Of a DNA stretch of 60,250 nt, positions 15,745 to 24,816 are shown in pieces. A program made the position numbers and the translations under genes. This stretch comes from VXLM01 sp034421575 (GTDB lineage: Bacteria; Chloroflexota; Dehalococcoidia; Lucifugimonadales; VXLM01): contig DAOUKG010000002.1 in NCBI GenBank assembly GCA_034421575.1, forward strand, positions 1-60,250, written 5' to 3'. Every line of letters begins with the position of its first letter. Position 1 is the stretch's first letter. A model generated the notes under the pieces. It was not told the DNA's origin and searched no databases. It saw only the letters and a program-made list of their open reading frames with translations.

Positions 15745-18009
15745 CTAGAACGGTTCCGGTTCAAATATGTTCGCTTCGAAGGTGATTGTGTAGACCTCCA
15801 GTCCGCTGGAGTCGGACCACAGCTTCACTTCGTGGCTGGCGTAGTCGGGGACGTCGACCAGTTGGTAGACACGGGGACGGTCGACTGCTACGTAGCTTTC
15901 TCCATCGGTATCATACAGTACGTCTTCTCCGGTCAGTTCGTGCGGGACCGGTTCGCCGTCAAGCGTGATCCGCACGCGCTGGGCTGCGCCGTCACCATTC
16001 GAAAGGACGGCTGCCGCCTTCTTCCCAACCATTTTGAAGGCTATATAGTCCTCGTATTCGTCCGTAGTTCGGGAATGGATGATGCTCTCCTCACCTGTCT
16101 GCCACTCTCCATGAAGGTAGACGTAGTGGTTCTCGTGTTCGCCCGGGTCTATGTATGTGTGCGGTTGGATCGTTCCTAGGAAGTACTCTTCCTGCCGGAA
16201 GTACGGGTCGGGTGCCTCCGGATCGTTCCAGGTTGTGCCCAAGTAGATGTCCCTTGTTCTCCGCACATCGTCCTCTAGCGCGTATGTACGAGGGTCGGGT
16301 TCAAGCTCCTGTTGAGTGCTGGCGGGAATGGTCGACAGGTCCGCTCCGGCATCTTCCAGCCAGTGCCTTATTTCCTGCTCCATCAAGGTATATCCGCCGG
16401 GGCCGAGCCGTACGTGGCGTATGAACCCGTTCTTGTCCAGAAGATATGAACCGGGCACGTAAGGGTTTCGGAACGCCCGTGCAGTCGCCCCGCTATGGTC
16501 GATGCCGACGGCGTGTACGACACCCTGTGCCTTCAGCGACTTAGTCACAACGTCGTTCCGCTTTTCGAACTCAAACTGTGGCGTATGGACTCCCACGATT
16601 CTCAGTCCATGATCTTCGTACTTCTGTCGCCAGAACTCGATGAATGGCTGAATTTGAATACAGTCGTCGCACGCGACCGAGAAGAATACGACGATGACGA
16701 CGTTACCTCTTAGGTCGGCCAGAGACAGGGCAGGGGAGTTGATCCAGTTCGTGATGCCTGCCAGCTCTCTTGGAGTTCGCTGGTAGTGACCAAAGGTGAA
16801 GGTGTATAGCTCAAAATCATCCGAGTTGGAGCTGATTTTCAACTCGTGTTCTCCGAACTCACCGAGACGCACGATGTTGAACATACGCGCCTGGTCTACG
16901 ACGAAATAGCTGTTGCCTTCGGCGTCAAACCGGATGTCGTCCCCGGCTGGGGAGCGTTCAAGCGGTTCCCCGGCAAGGGTGACGCGAACATCGTACTCGG
17001 CGTCTTTCATGCCGACGACCGCGTTTACCTCGTTCGAGTAGAACCTGATTGCAACATAGTCCTCGTGGGCGGTCGTCTCCCTTGCGTGTGTGAGACTCTC
17101 CGGGCCGCGTTCCCATTTGCCCTGAAGATACAGGTAGTGATTCTGATGTTCGCCCGGATCGGTAAACGTTGTGACCTCAGAGGACTCGCTGAAGTACTCG
17201 GAATTCCCCACGTAGGCCAGCTTCTCGCCGCCGTTTGTGAATGCGATCCGGTTCTTGATGGAGCTGGCGTAGAGTTCTCTCGTAACTGCCTCATCAAGGC
17301 TGGAAGAACTCTGGAGGCCGGGATAGACTGGTCCGTCCGCGTCCGTATTTGCAGGAACATCGGAGAGTGTTGCTTTCGTCTCGGAAAGTAAGTCCCTGAT
17401 CCACCGCTCAGTCTCAGCGTACTGCCCCTCGCCGAAGTGCCGAAAACGGATTGCTCCGTTCTTATCTATCAGGAACTTGCCCGGCCAGCTCCGGTTGCCA
17501 AAGGCCTGCCACGTATTTAGCTTATTGTCCTGCGCCACTGGATACTCGATGCCAAAGTCGTAGACCGCCTGCTCCACGTTTGCGCGAACCGTCTCGAACA
17601 GGAACTCCGGGGAGTGAACGCCCACAATGACCAGCCCCTTGTCGGCATACTTGGAGTGCCACTCTTTGAGGTGCTCGAACGTCCTGATGCAGTTGATGCA
17701 GGTGTATGTCCAGAAGTCCACGAGGACGACTTTGCCCCGCAGGTCGGCCATTCTGAGCGGTTCTGAATTAATCCAGCCGGAGATGCCGGCGAACTCAGGG
17801 GCCGAAGGCTCGCCGGACTCGACAGTGGCTTCCGCTTCACTCATTGCAGGCGGAGCGGGAGTGGCGGTAGGCATGGCGGTCGGCGTCGCAAGAGGCGTAG
17901 CGGTGTGAGTCGCCACTGTGTCTTGGGAGCCGCAAGCGATAGCAAAGGCCAATACGAAGAGAGGCCACGGCACCATTCTCACGAGCATTGATCGCATCCG
18001 CTGACACAT
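15745..18009 (-). CDS. Lipoprotein with two tandem thioredoxin-DipZ modules
   Basis: A 754-aa predicted lipoprotein (lipobox AFAIAC, C26), about twice the length of its neighbour. Module 1 (~70-410) has thioredoxin C104/C107 (WTYTCINCIRT) and a DipZ-like C-terminal domain. Module 2 (~415-754) repeats both parts but with C447/C450 in FFSVACDDCIQ. That CDDC motif is more acidic, which suggests a different redox potential. The repeats share LxxAGIxxWIN, ADLRG, HFGEGQY/RLGPGGY and (Y/V)YLxGxW. Both lipoprotein genes point left with a 66-bp gap, so they look like a local duplication. The first ATG is assumed; in-frame ATGs at 17997 and 17988 would also leave a signal peptide. Confidence 0.87.
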   Translation of the reverse strand: MCQRMRSMLVRMVPWPLFVLAFAIACGSQDTVATHTATPLATPTAMPTATPAPPAMSEAEATVESGEPSAPEFAGISGWINSEPLRMADLRGKVVLVDFWTYTCINCIRTFEHLKEWHSKYADKGLVIVGVHSPEFLFETVRANVEQAVYDFGIEYPVAQDNKLNTWQAFGNRSWPGKFLIDKNGAIRFRHFGEGQYAETERWIRDLLSETKATLSDVPANTDADGPVYPGLQSSSSLDEAVTRELYASSIKNRIAFTNGGEKLAYVGNSEYFSESSEVTTFTDPGEHQNHYLYLQGKWERGPESLTHARETTAHEDYVAIRFYSNEVNAVVGMKDAEYDVRVTLAGEPLERSPAGDDIRFDAEGNSYFVVDQARMFNIVRLGEFGEHELKISSNSDDFELYTFTFGHYQRTPRELAGITNWINSPALSLADLRGNVVIVVFFSVACDDCIQIQPFIEFWRQKYEDHGLRIVGVHTPQFEFEKRNDVVTKSLKAQGVVHAVGIDHSGATARAFRNPYVPGSYLLDKNGFIRHVRLGPGGYTLMEQEIRHWLEDAGADLSTIPASTQQELEPDPRTYALEDDVRRTRDIYLGTTWNDPEAPDPYFRQEEYFLGTIQPHTYIDPGEHENHYVYLHGEWQTGEESIIHSRTTDEYEDYIAFKMVGKKAAAVLSNGDGAAQRVRITLDGEPVPHELTGEDVLYDTDGESYVAVDRPRVYQLVDVPDYASHEVKLWSDSSGLEVYTITFEANIFEPEPF

Positions 18010-18290
18010 TCCAAGTGGGGTAGTTCCAGTATCCGACAGGAAGCTTAAGCCGCCCTAACGGTTATGTGACGAAACAATTAATACCAATTCGATTTGACCA
18101 CACCATAAACTGCTGACACACACCGGAACCCCGCCCTCGTTCCTGCTCCCTCTCTCCCATCGCTCTTATCCCCTCTCCCGTCGTGGGAGTGGGTTAGGGA
18201 GAGAACTGCCTCGTATGTACTTGATACGGGGTTGAGGGTTTGCAAGGCTGCCGAGCGAGAATGTGGCGCAGATTGACATAAGGATATTGA
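18010..18290. other. Intergenic region with repeats
   Basis: No gene. An AT-richer stretch (18050-18120) precedes a copy of the CCCTCTCCCGTCGTGGGAG repeat family at 18168-18203. The right end leads into the terminator of the BioY gene. Confidence 0.5.
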
Positions 18291-18324
18291 GGGAAAAAGA
18301 AAGAGACGCCCGTGCGGGCGTCTC
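18291..18324 (-). terminator. Rho-independent terminator of the BioY gene
   Basis: On the minus strand a perfect 10-bp stem GAGACGCCCG/CGGGCGTCTC with a 2-base loop is followed by TTTCTTTTTCCC. It begins about 25 bp after the BioY stop codon. Confidence 0.85.
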
Positions 18325-18349
18325 CCGTTCGCAATTGGTGCAGATGAAG

Positions 18350-19018
18350 CTAAGATTTCTTTCTGAAGAGGTCGATTAGGCGGTCACCGTGGTTCCACAG
18401 TCCAGTCACGATGAGCGAGGCACCAAGCATCTTGACGATATCACCGGGCATGTATATGTACATTCCGTCCACGAATAATTTGCCTTCTGCGGGCCATCCG
18501 AAATCGAAGGCGGCAAGCCAGATGAGTGCAGGAATGTAGAGAGCCAGTCCCCCGAGAGCGATCGCCCAGAGGGAACTGGAGCGTCTGAAACCGATCTGGC
18601 TGAGGTATCCGGTCACGGCGGAAGCGACCAGGAATCCAATGATGTAGCCACCCGTTACCCCCATGATGGAAGCATCCCATGCCGCAGCTGGCGTCCGAAA
18701 TGCCCAGGGGTCGGAGCTTGCGAACATCGGGAGGCCCAACGCACCAAGGGCGATGTAGCCGAGTACGGCCCCTGTTCCCCAGCGCCATCCCATGATTCCG
18801 CCCGTGACCAGAACGCCGAAGGTCTGGAGGGTGATGGGGGTTGGATTCTCAGGCAGGTAAAACCGGGCCTTCGCACAGGCGAAGATCAAAGCGATCAGAA
18901 GGACGGACGCGAGAATACGGTGTCCAGTTCCGGCATTCGGAAAGAGTGTGTCGAACAAGGACTTATCAAGTCGACCGAGTGATCCGAGTGTGCCGTATGC
19001 CGGTGCGCTTGCCTGCAT
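18350..19018 (-). CDS. bioY: BioY-family biotin transporter (ECF substrate-binding subunit)
   Basis: A 222-aa membrane protein with about six hydrophobic helices. BioY marks are YLPENPTPITLQTFGVLVTGG near residues 55-75, the ALGALGLPMFA segment, GGYIIGFLVA, and the late MPGDIVKMLGASLI. It binds and imports biotin, alone or with an ECF A/T module, which is not seen here. ATG 19018 is chosen because AGGAGG lies nine bases upstream; the frame extends to 19066, but that stretch overlaps the predicted -10 element. Biotin demand fits a lineage that scavenges the vitamin, but that is inference. Confidence 0.9.
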   Translation of the reverse strand: MQASAPAYGTLGSLGRLDKSLFDTLFPNAGTGHRILASVLLIALIFACAKARFYLPENPTPITLQTFGVLVTGGIMGWRWGTGAVLGYIALGALGLPMFASSDPWAFRTPAAAWDASIMGVTGGYIIGFLVASAVTGYLSQIGFRRSSSLWAIALGGLALYIPALIWLAAFDFGWPAEGKLFVDGMYIYMPGDIVKMLGASLIVTGLWNHGDRLIDLFRKKS

Positions 19019-19065
19019 GAAGCTATGCCTCCTCAAGGTTCTCTGTGTACCTGAAACTGAGGGCA

Positions 19066-19094
19066 AGTATCTGCCAACGACAGCTTCAAGTCAA
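19066..19094 (-). promoter_or_regulatory. Sigma-70-type promoter of bioY
   Basis: On the minus strand TTGACT (19094-19089), a 17-bp spacer and GATACT (19071-19066). The predicted start lies near 19059, leaving a ~40-base leader that contains the AGGAGG site. Confidence 0.5.
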
Positions 19095-19214
19095 GGGAGA
19101 TTTCGGGGCTGCCTGGCAGCGTGGGATTCAGATATCAGGTGAAGGATGTAGAGTAGCCTTGATGTGCAAGGGAAGCCAACAGTGGCTCCAGTAAGGTCAC
19201 GCGGGAAAGGCGTG

Positions 19215-20360
19215 TTAAGGATTGGACAGATCACTCTCAACCGTCACGGAGGTAACGTCGGTGATGTCGCCACGCACGTATTCCACCAAGATCTCGTCGC
19301 CGGGCTTGTAGGCCCAGAGTCGGGGATTAAAGACGGCGAGTCCGGGAGTAGGAATATCATCCAGCTTCGTGATGATGTGTCCAACCCGGAGACCGGCGGC
19401 GTGTGCGGGGCCGTCCGTGCTTATAGCGGTGATTACGACGCCCTCGGTGACCGAGAGGTTGAACGACCGCGCGATTGCCGGCGTTACGTCGTCCCCCTTG
19501 ATTCCGATGTCTGGACGCGAAACAGCGCCGTTCTCTATGAGGCTGTCGATGACCGGTCCTGCGACGGATGCATTGATGGCGAAGCCGAACCTCGCCTCCG
19601 CGAGCACGGCTTGATTTATCCCGATCACAGTCCCGTTGATGTCCACGAGGGGACCGCCACTGTTGCCGGTGTTGATGGTCGCATCGGTCTGAATCAGATT
19701 GAAGAACTGCTGGCCCTGGTCGGTCTTGATAGATCTTTCGAGACCGCTGACGATTCCTAACGTGGCCGTTGGCCCTCCTCTCATATCGAGGGCATTGCCA
19801 AGAGTCATCACCCAATCGCCTACACGAATGTCATCAGTCTTGGAGAGCGTCGCGAAAGGCAGGTCTTCCGCTTCGATCTTGAGAACGGCGATGTCTGTAA
19901 CGATGTCCTTTCCTACGACGGTGGCCGGATAGGTCTCGCCGTTCGACAAGTGCGCTTGGAGCTGCTGCGCGCCCCTGATGACGTGTTCATTGGTGGCGAT
20001 GTACCCGTCCGAACGCACGATGAAGCCAGACCCTGCTCCTTCGTCTCGGAACGTAGAGAAGAACCCGCGTACAAAGCGCTCCGTGGTTATGGAGACTACC
20101 CAAGGCTCGATTTCTTCGACCACGTCTGCCAGCGACGGGAGTACGAGGGAAGTGACACTCTCGGACTCGTCGGTCGATTCCGGAACTGATGTGGTGTCAT
20201 CTACGGGACCGGGTGTGGGGGTCGGCGGAACCGGCGTGTATGTTGGAAGAGGGGTTGGGGTCGGCTCGGGCGGCGGATCGTCCCCACAGGCGACAACGGC
20301 AAGCAGCGAGAGCAAGGTGAGCAGTAGAATCGCGATTAGGTTCAGGACACTAGCGGGCAT
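19215..20360 (-). CDS. HtrA/DegP-type serine protease, predicted lipoprotein
   Basis: A 381-aa trypsin-fold protease with one PDZ domain, for quality control of exported proteins. A signal peptide ends in a lipobox (LAVVAC, C25), followed by a Pro/Thr linker (~28-52). The catalytic triad is H126 (TNEHVI), D156 (TDIAVLK) and S234 (TGNSGGPL). The PDZ domain covers ~275-370 (VVITAISTDGPAHAAGLRVGHIITKL). ATG 20360 was chosen because it places the signal peptide at the N-terminus; the open frame extends 40 residues further upstream into the YihY gene. The start overlaps the end of the YihY gene by 11 bp, so translation is probably coupled. Confidence 0.9.
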   Translation of the reverse strand: MPASVLNLIAILLLTLLSLLAVVACGDDPPPEPTPTPLPTYTPVPPTPTPGPVDDTTSVPESTDESESVTSLVLPSLADVVEEIEPWVVSITTERFVRGFFSTFRDEGAGSGFIVRSDGYIATNEHVIRGAQQLQAHLSNGETYPATVVGKDIVTDIAVLKIEAEDLPFATLSKTDDIRVGDWVMTLGNALDMRGGPTATLGIVSGLERSIKTDQGQQFFNLIQTDATINTGNSGGPLVDINGTVIGINQAVLAEARFGFAINASVAGPVIDSLIENGAVSRPDIGIKGDDVTPAIARSFNLSVTEGVVITAISTDGPAHAAGLRVGHIITKLDDIPTPGLAVFNPRLWAYKPGDEILVEYVRGDITDVTSVTVESDLSNP

Positions 20361-21267
20361 AGGTGTCGACAACCCGGAGCCTGACGCGCGAAAAGCCGGT
20401 CCAGATGACCTTGAGGCTAAGTTGATGTTGAGGAAGACTCTCGACATATGCACTGTATCGAGATGTGACCAGAGCTCCAAAGAGTAGAATAATGGCCGAC
20501 AGATACACCCAGGTCAACGTTGCCAGGATGGTCCCGACTGATCCGTAGAGTAGGTTGTAGTGTCCGTAGTTTTGAACGTACCACACGAAGGCCAGGTTAG
20601 CAGCGTCAAACGCCAACGAGGCCAGTAGCGCTCCCGCCCACACGTTACTCAGCTTCACCTCCGTGTTTGGGATGAACCTATACAGGACTAAGAATGTAGC
20701 GAACGCGAAAGATGGCAGGATGAGCCGGGAGGTGATATTCCAAATAGTGTGGTTGAAATACTCGGCTTCCGGCGCTAGCAGGCCTGAGGCGCCACGGACG
20801 AAACTCAGGGTTGGAGAGCTTAACAGCACGATGAACAAGAGAAATCCGGCTCCGATGACAAGTGCGAAGTCGATCAGGCGTTCCTTGAGGAACGGCCTCG
20901 GTCTCGTGATGCCCCATGCAGCGTTGATTCCCTTTCGTATCGCCCCGAACACCACGGTCGCGCCCCAAAGCAGGCCAAAGATGCCCACGATGCCTGTAAC
21001 GACTCTTGACTCTACGACGCTGGCGACAGTTTCTCCGATGAAGTCACTGGACACAGGGATGATGTCGGCTGTGCGGAGCGCCAGTTCCTGTTGCTCCTCC
21101 GCCGAGGCGGGGCTCAAGTATCCCAACACCGAGATGATGGCCAAGAGCAGAGGGAATATCGAGATAAGAGTGTAGAACGCGATTGCCCCCGCGATGTATG
21201 GGCAGTTCTTGTCCAAGAACTCGTTGATCGTGTCCGTGCAGAAGAGGATCATTCTTACGAATGTCAT
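20350..21267 (-). CDS. YihY/BrkB-family inner-membrane protein
   Basis: A 305-aa polytopic membrane protein with six predicted helices. Typical family segments are AGAIAFYTLISIFPLLLAIIS near residue 30, GIVGIFGLLWGATVVFGAIRKGINAAW, and YGSVGTILATLTWVYLSAIILLFGA. The molecular function of the family is not settled; older names (RNase BN, BrkB) are misleading. Its 3' end overlaps the HtrA gene by 11 bp, so the two make a cell-envelope operon. AAAGG ten bases before ATG 21267 is a possible ribosome site. Confidence 0.88.
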   Translation of the reverse strand: MTFVRMILFCTDTINEFLDKNCPYIAGAIAFYTLISIFPLLLAIISVLGYLSPASAEEQQELALRTADIIPVSSDFIGETVASVVESRVVTGIVGIFGLLWGATVVFGAIRKGINAAWGITRPRPFLKERLIDFALVIGAGFLLFIVLLSSPTLSFVRGASGLLAPEAEYFNHTIWNITSRLILPSFAFATFLVLYRFIPNTEVKLSNVWAGALLASLAFDAANLAFVWYVQNYGHYNLLYGSVGTILATLTWVYLSAIILLFGALVTSRYSAYVESLPQHQLSLKVIWTGFSRVRLRVVDTYAR

Positions 21268-21490
21268 GCTGGCAGTACCTTTATTCGATATCTCCGAAGC
21301 CGTACATTCGTGGACCCGGCTTCAATTCGCCAAGCTGATCTACCCTTTGCGGATTTTAGGATACGCCGCATTCGTGGGTCAACGGAGTGGTTGGTGAGGA
21401 TGAGCAACGGACGGCGGGCACACGTGTTGTCCACACAGCGCTTCCGCTGTACTCTTTGGCAGGATGAATCCAGAGTTTGGAGGAGTGCAT

Positions 21491-22243
21491 ATGAGACTCA
21501 TCATTACCGGCTGCGAACACGTAGGGAAGACGACACTATCCGACGGAGTGTCCCGTTGGCTTGCGGACGTGACGGGGTACAGCAGAACGTCTCACGATCA
21601 CTTTACCGTGCCTTCCCCGGAGGTCGCCGACGAGGACCGGGAGCTCTTCATGCGGATGAGTCCCGGCTTCAAGGAGCGGTTCCAACGCTACCAGATCGCC
21701 TACCACGGTGGAGGAGCGTTCCTGTCGGACGCGGACCATCTTCTGGTCGGCTATCACATCGAGGAGGCGGTGTTCGCGCCGCTGTACTATGGTTACGGCG
21801 GCCACGGTCAGTACGCTGAGCGGTCAGCATTCGCACGGCACATCGAGCACGACATCATGAAGGTCGCACCCGACACGATCATGGTGCTGCTGACTGCCCG
21901 GTCCGAGGCAATCAAGGGCCGAATGCAACGGGACCCCATGCCCCGTGATCAGAAGGGGAGACGACCGGGAATACTCAAGGAAGAGGACGTTGAACACGTC
22001 CTTCAGAGGTTCCAAGAGGAGTTCGCTGCGTCGCTGATTCGGAAGAAGTTCGTCATCGACAACTCCGATCTGTCCCAAGAGGAGACACTGTCGGAATTCA
22101 TCTGGAAGGTGCAGAAGTTCCTCTCTCACGAGGACCGGATGCGTATCGCCGCTCGGCAGGTCATGGTCGAGCGGGGCGAGCACCGGGAAGGGGTTGTCGA
22201 GCACGACAAGACCGTGCCGCCGGAAAAGCGGATCAATATCTAG
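21491..22243 (+). CDS. P-loop NTPase, nucleoside/nucleotide-kinase-like
   Basis: A 250-aa protein with a Walker A motif (IITGCEHVGKTTL) at residues 3-15 and a kinase-like layout: DHFTVP as a possible substrate strand, a lid-like stretch RDPMPRDQKGRRPGILKEED, and C-terminal helices. It resembles small-molecule kinases or thymidylate-kinase-like AAA proteins, but I do not recognise the family. The start at 21491 has GGAGGAG seven bases upstream and the P-loop begins three residues later. It stands alone, divergent from YihY and convergent with the D-aminoacylase gene. Confidence 0.75.
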   Translation: MRLIITGCEHVGKTTLSDGVSRWLADVTGYSRTSHDHFTVPSPEVADEDRELFMRMSPGFKERFQRYQIAYHGGGAFLSDADHLLVGYHIEEAVFAPLYYGYGGHGQYAERSAFARHIEHDIMKVAPDTIMVLLTARSEAIKGRMQRDPMPRDQKGRRPGILKEEDVEHVLQRFQEEFAASLIRKKFVIDNSDLSQEETLSEFIWKVQKFLSHEDRMRIAARQVMVERGEHREGVVEHDKTVPPEKRINI

Positions 22244-22258
22244 CGCGCGGGCGTCCGG

Positions 22259-23830
22259 CTATGAGGGCTTTCCTCGCCTGAGTGCGCGACCGGGCAGAGC
22301 GCCGGTATGCTCGCCGTTGTCGATGACGACCTCGCCGTTGACGATCACGTAGTCGATTCCGACGGGGTAATGGTTTGGGTCACCCAGAACGGCATCGGTT
22401 CTCACCGTGTCGGGGTCGAAGACCACGATGTCGGCCTTGAATCCGTCGCGGAGTACGCCCCGGTCAGGCAAGCCCAGCCGCTGCGCTGGGAACGAGGTCA
22501 TCTTTCGAATCGCCTCCGGCAAGCGAAGATGCTTCTCGGCCCGTACGAACTCGGCCAACACGATCGGGAAACAGCCGTATGAGCGCGGGTTCTGATACTC
22601 ACCGAGGAGGATTGCGTCGCTCGCGATTATGCCGTACGGGTGCGACACGAAGGCGGGCAGGGTGTGCTGGTTGGTGCCCGTTCCAACGATGTGGACCGAG
22701 AGGTTCTCGTCGACCAGGAGGTCCATGATCACGTCGACCGGGTCCTGGCTTCTCATGTTCGCGATTTCCGTTATCGACTTGCCGTCGTACTGCACGTTGT
22801 GCGGCTGCTTGAAGTTGGTCAGCCACGTCTCGGCTAGGGTCTCGCGGTCGACCTCACGTCTGATGCGCTCGCGGTCGTCGGAATCCTTGAACGCGGCGAT
22901 GGCACGCTCGGGGCCGCCGTCCATCGTCCAGTTTGGCACCAACATCAAGAGCGTCGTGCCGGAGTATGGGTAAGAGTAGCAGTCGAAGGTAACGTCCATG
23001 CCCTCGTCCCGACCGCGCTCGACGAGGCCGATGTAGTCGTGGTGGCTTCCGACGCCCTGGCGGGGCTGTCGATAGTGGGTGAGATGAACGGGGATGCCGG
23101 AGCGCCGCCCGATGTCGAGCGCCTCCTCCCATGGTGCCAGCAGTCCAAACTCCCTGAGGATGGCACGGGTGTGGGTGTGGTAGAAGCCTCCGAACCGGGC
23201 CGAGACCTCCGCGAGAGCGACAAGCTCGTCGGTGCTGGCGAATGAACCGGGAGGATAGTCGAGGCCCGTCGAGAGTCCCCAGGCTCCTTCTTCCATAGCC
23301 TCTCGCGTAACGGAGCGCATGTCTTCGATCTCGGAAGCAGTGGCGGGACGGTCGTTCCAGCCCACGCTCCAGATGCGCACCGGCGCATTGCCCAAGATGA
23401 TCGCGACGTTGATTGAGACCGCGTTGTCGTACTTGCCGTACAGGTCGAGAACGCTGAGCCAATCGGGTGATCCCGGCGGGTACCCATTGAAGCCTGAGTC
23501 GAGCCAGATCGCTCTCTGCAGCTCCTCCTGTGACTTGTAGGGAGCGTGCGATATCCCGTCGATGCCGACCAACTCGGTCGTCACGCCCTGACGCACCTTT
23601 GGGTCGTGGTGTGGCTCACCGAGCATGGTCAGTCCGGCGTGGGAGTGGAGATCGACGAATCCTGGGCAGACTACCTTGCCTTGAGCGTCGATCGTGCGAG
23701 CGGCTTCCACTCCGGAGGTGTCGCCCCTATGGATGGCGATGCGATTGTCCTTTACCAGGACCGAAGCGCGAAACCCGGGGCTGCCGGTGCCGTCAACGAC
23801 CATACCGTTGTGGATCGCCAGATCAAGCAT
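22259..23830 (-). CDS. N-acyl-D-amino-acid deacylase-type amidohydrolase
   Basis: A 523-aa amidohydrolase-superfamily enzyme of the D-aminoacylase group, which hydrolyses N-acyl-D-amino acids or related N-acyl compounds. Marks are the opening LDLAIHNGMVVDGTGSPGF, the metal site GFVDLHSHAG at ~60, EGAWGLSTGLDYPPG, HTHTR, PVHLTHYRQP and the late SDAILLGEYQNPRSYGCFPIVL. The end (DIVVFDPDTV...VIVNGEVVIDNGEHTGALPGR) is typical for the small beta domain. The real substrate could be an N-acyl amide, carbamate or other cyclic amide. Confidence 0.88.
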   Translation of the reverse strand: MLDLAIHNGMVVDGTGSPGFRASVLVKDNRIAIHRGDTSGVEAARTIDAQGKVVCPGFVDLHSHAGLTMLGEPHHDPKVRQGVTTELVGIDGISHAPYKSQEELQRAIWLDSGFNGYPPGSPDWLSVLDLYGKYDNAVSINVAIILGNAPVRIWSVGWNDRPATASEIEDMRSVTREAMEEGAWGLSTGLDYPPGSFASTDELVALAEVSARFGGFYHTHTRAILREFGLLAPWEEALDIGRRSGIPVHLTHYRQPRQGVGSHHDYIGLVERGRDEGMDVTFDCYSYPYSGTTLLMLVPNWTMDGGPERAIAAFKDSDDRERIRREVDRETLAETWLTNFKQPHNVQYDGKSITEIANMRSQDPVDVIMDLLVDENLSVHIVGTGTNQHTLPAFVSHPYGIIASDAILLGEYQNPRSYGCFPIVLAEFVRAEKHLRLPEAIRKMTSFPAQRLGLPDRGVLRDGFKADIVVFDPDTVRTDAVLGDPNHYPVGIDYVIVNGEVVIDNGEHTGALPGRALRRGKPS

Positions 23831-24100
23831 ACATCCCTCCAGACGAACAGGAGCTTACCGATTCGGACACGGCGGGTATTCTACCAGCATCGAGCGGTGG
23901 TTCCGCTAGAGCGAATTCGGGGAATGTTCTTGAAATCGCCCCATCACGGCAAACGCCCTTCCGTCTCAAGTCTACTCTTGCTTCGTGACGGAACGGGATC
24001 TGTAAGCGTAGTCAAGAGTCGAAGACGGGCGTCTCGATTCAACGACTAATCAAGTTCGTACATGCCTCACGTACAGGTGGGGCGTGTACGGCAGTTGGAT

Positions 24101-24394
24101 CTACATGCTGGACTTGCGTGGGCGGCCTCTTCTGCGTGCGGTGGTCCAAAAATAGACATCGTCGCCCGATCGTTTGATAGTAAGCTCGACTCCGGCTGAC
24201 TTGGCTGCCTGGTTCAAGCGTCGTCTTATTGCTATCGCGCTCTCGTCTTCCGTCGCAGACAGCATTCCGGCTTGGCCCGACTGCAATTCACGAATATATC
24301 CCAAATACTCGTGAATAATCTTTGCCCTTTTACCTGAGGCCGTTTTGGCCATGGCTTCCTCTACCGAAACGATTGCTAATCTTGACAATTGCAC
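24101..24394 (-). CDS. Small basic protein with AT-hook-like tail
   Basis: A short protein (83-97 aa depending on the start) that I do not recognise. A charged helical N-terminus (GKRAKIIHEYLGYIREL) leads to a predicted helix-strand region (IRRRLNQAAKSAGVELTIKRSGDDVYFWTTAR) and a C-terminal RRRGRPRK, which matches the AT-hook core GRP flanked by basic residues. Minor-groove DNA binding is therefore plausible. Start choice is open: GTG 24394 is directly abutted by GGGAGG, TTG 24388 sits six bases after it, and ATG 24352 has its own GAGGAA. The helix seems to run through the ATG, which favours the longer form. Confidence 0.6.
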   Translation of the reverse strand: MQLSRLAIVSVEEAMAKTASGKRAKIIHEYLGYIRELQSGQAGMLSATEDESAIAIRRRLNQAAKSAGVELTIKRSGDDVYFWTTARRRGRPRKSSM

Positions 24395-24816
24395 CCTCCC
24401 TGATGTGTCATCTGCAGTTTGTATGACGGAGTGGAATCTCTCGTTATTAGGGAACTTAACTCAGGTATGAATCTCTGGTGAACCCATGACCCGTGGAATC
24501 GAGTAGCTCCCTATTCGGAAACTAGCATACGGCAGCGACTAGCATTTTGTCAAAGGGTTACAAAGCGTGAGGGAATTCGGTTATGAATCGTTCGATGAGT
24601 CTCAATTAATTCAACCAAAGTAATGAGTATCAGTATCAATAACTTTTGGAGAAAGCAGAACTCATTCCCTGGATGCCACGGCAAGCGCTCAGCAGAAGAT
24701 GATCCTCACATTCAGCGCCGCTTCCGCATCTGCTTAGTGACGTTGGTAGTCTCATTTGCTAAACTCTACTCCACCACGAAACTGCGAATCGAGTCTCAAA
24801 ATACAGGAGAAGATGT
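24395..24816. other. AT-rich intergenic region
   Basis: About 420 bp with lower GC than its surroundings. Short plus-strand frames exist (for example 24623-24820) but lack ribosome sites and family features. I see no repeat of the dispersed families and no RNA gene. Confidence 0.45.

Noticed and set aside
19019..19214. Riboswitch upstream of bioY
   Set aside because: The predicted leader is only ~40 bases and I see no conserved aptamer; a promoter and ribosome site explain the stretch.
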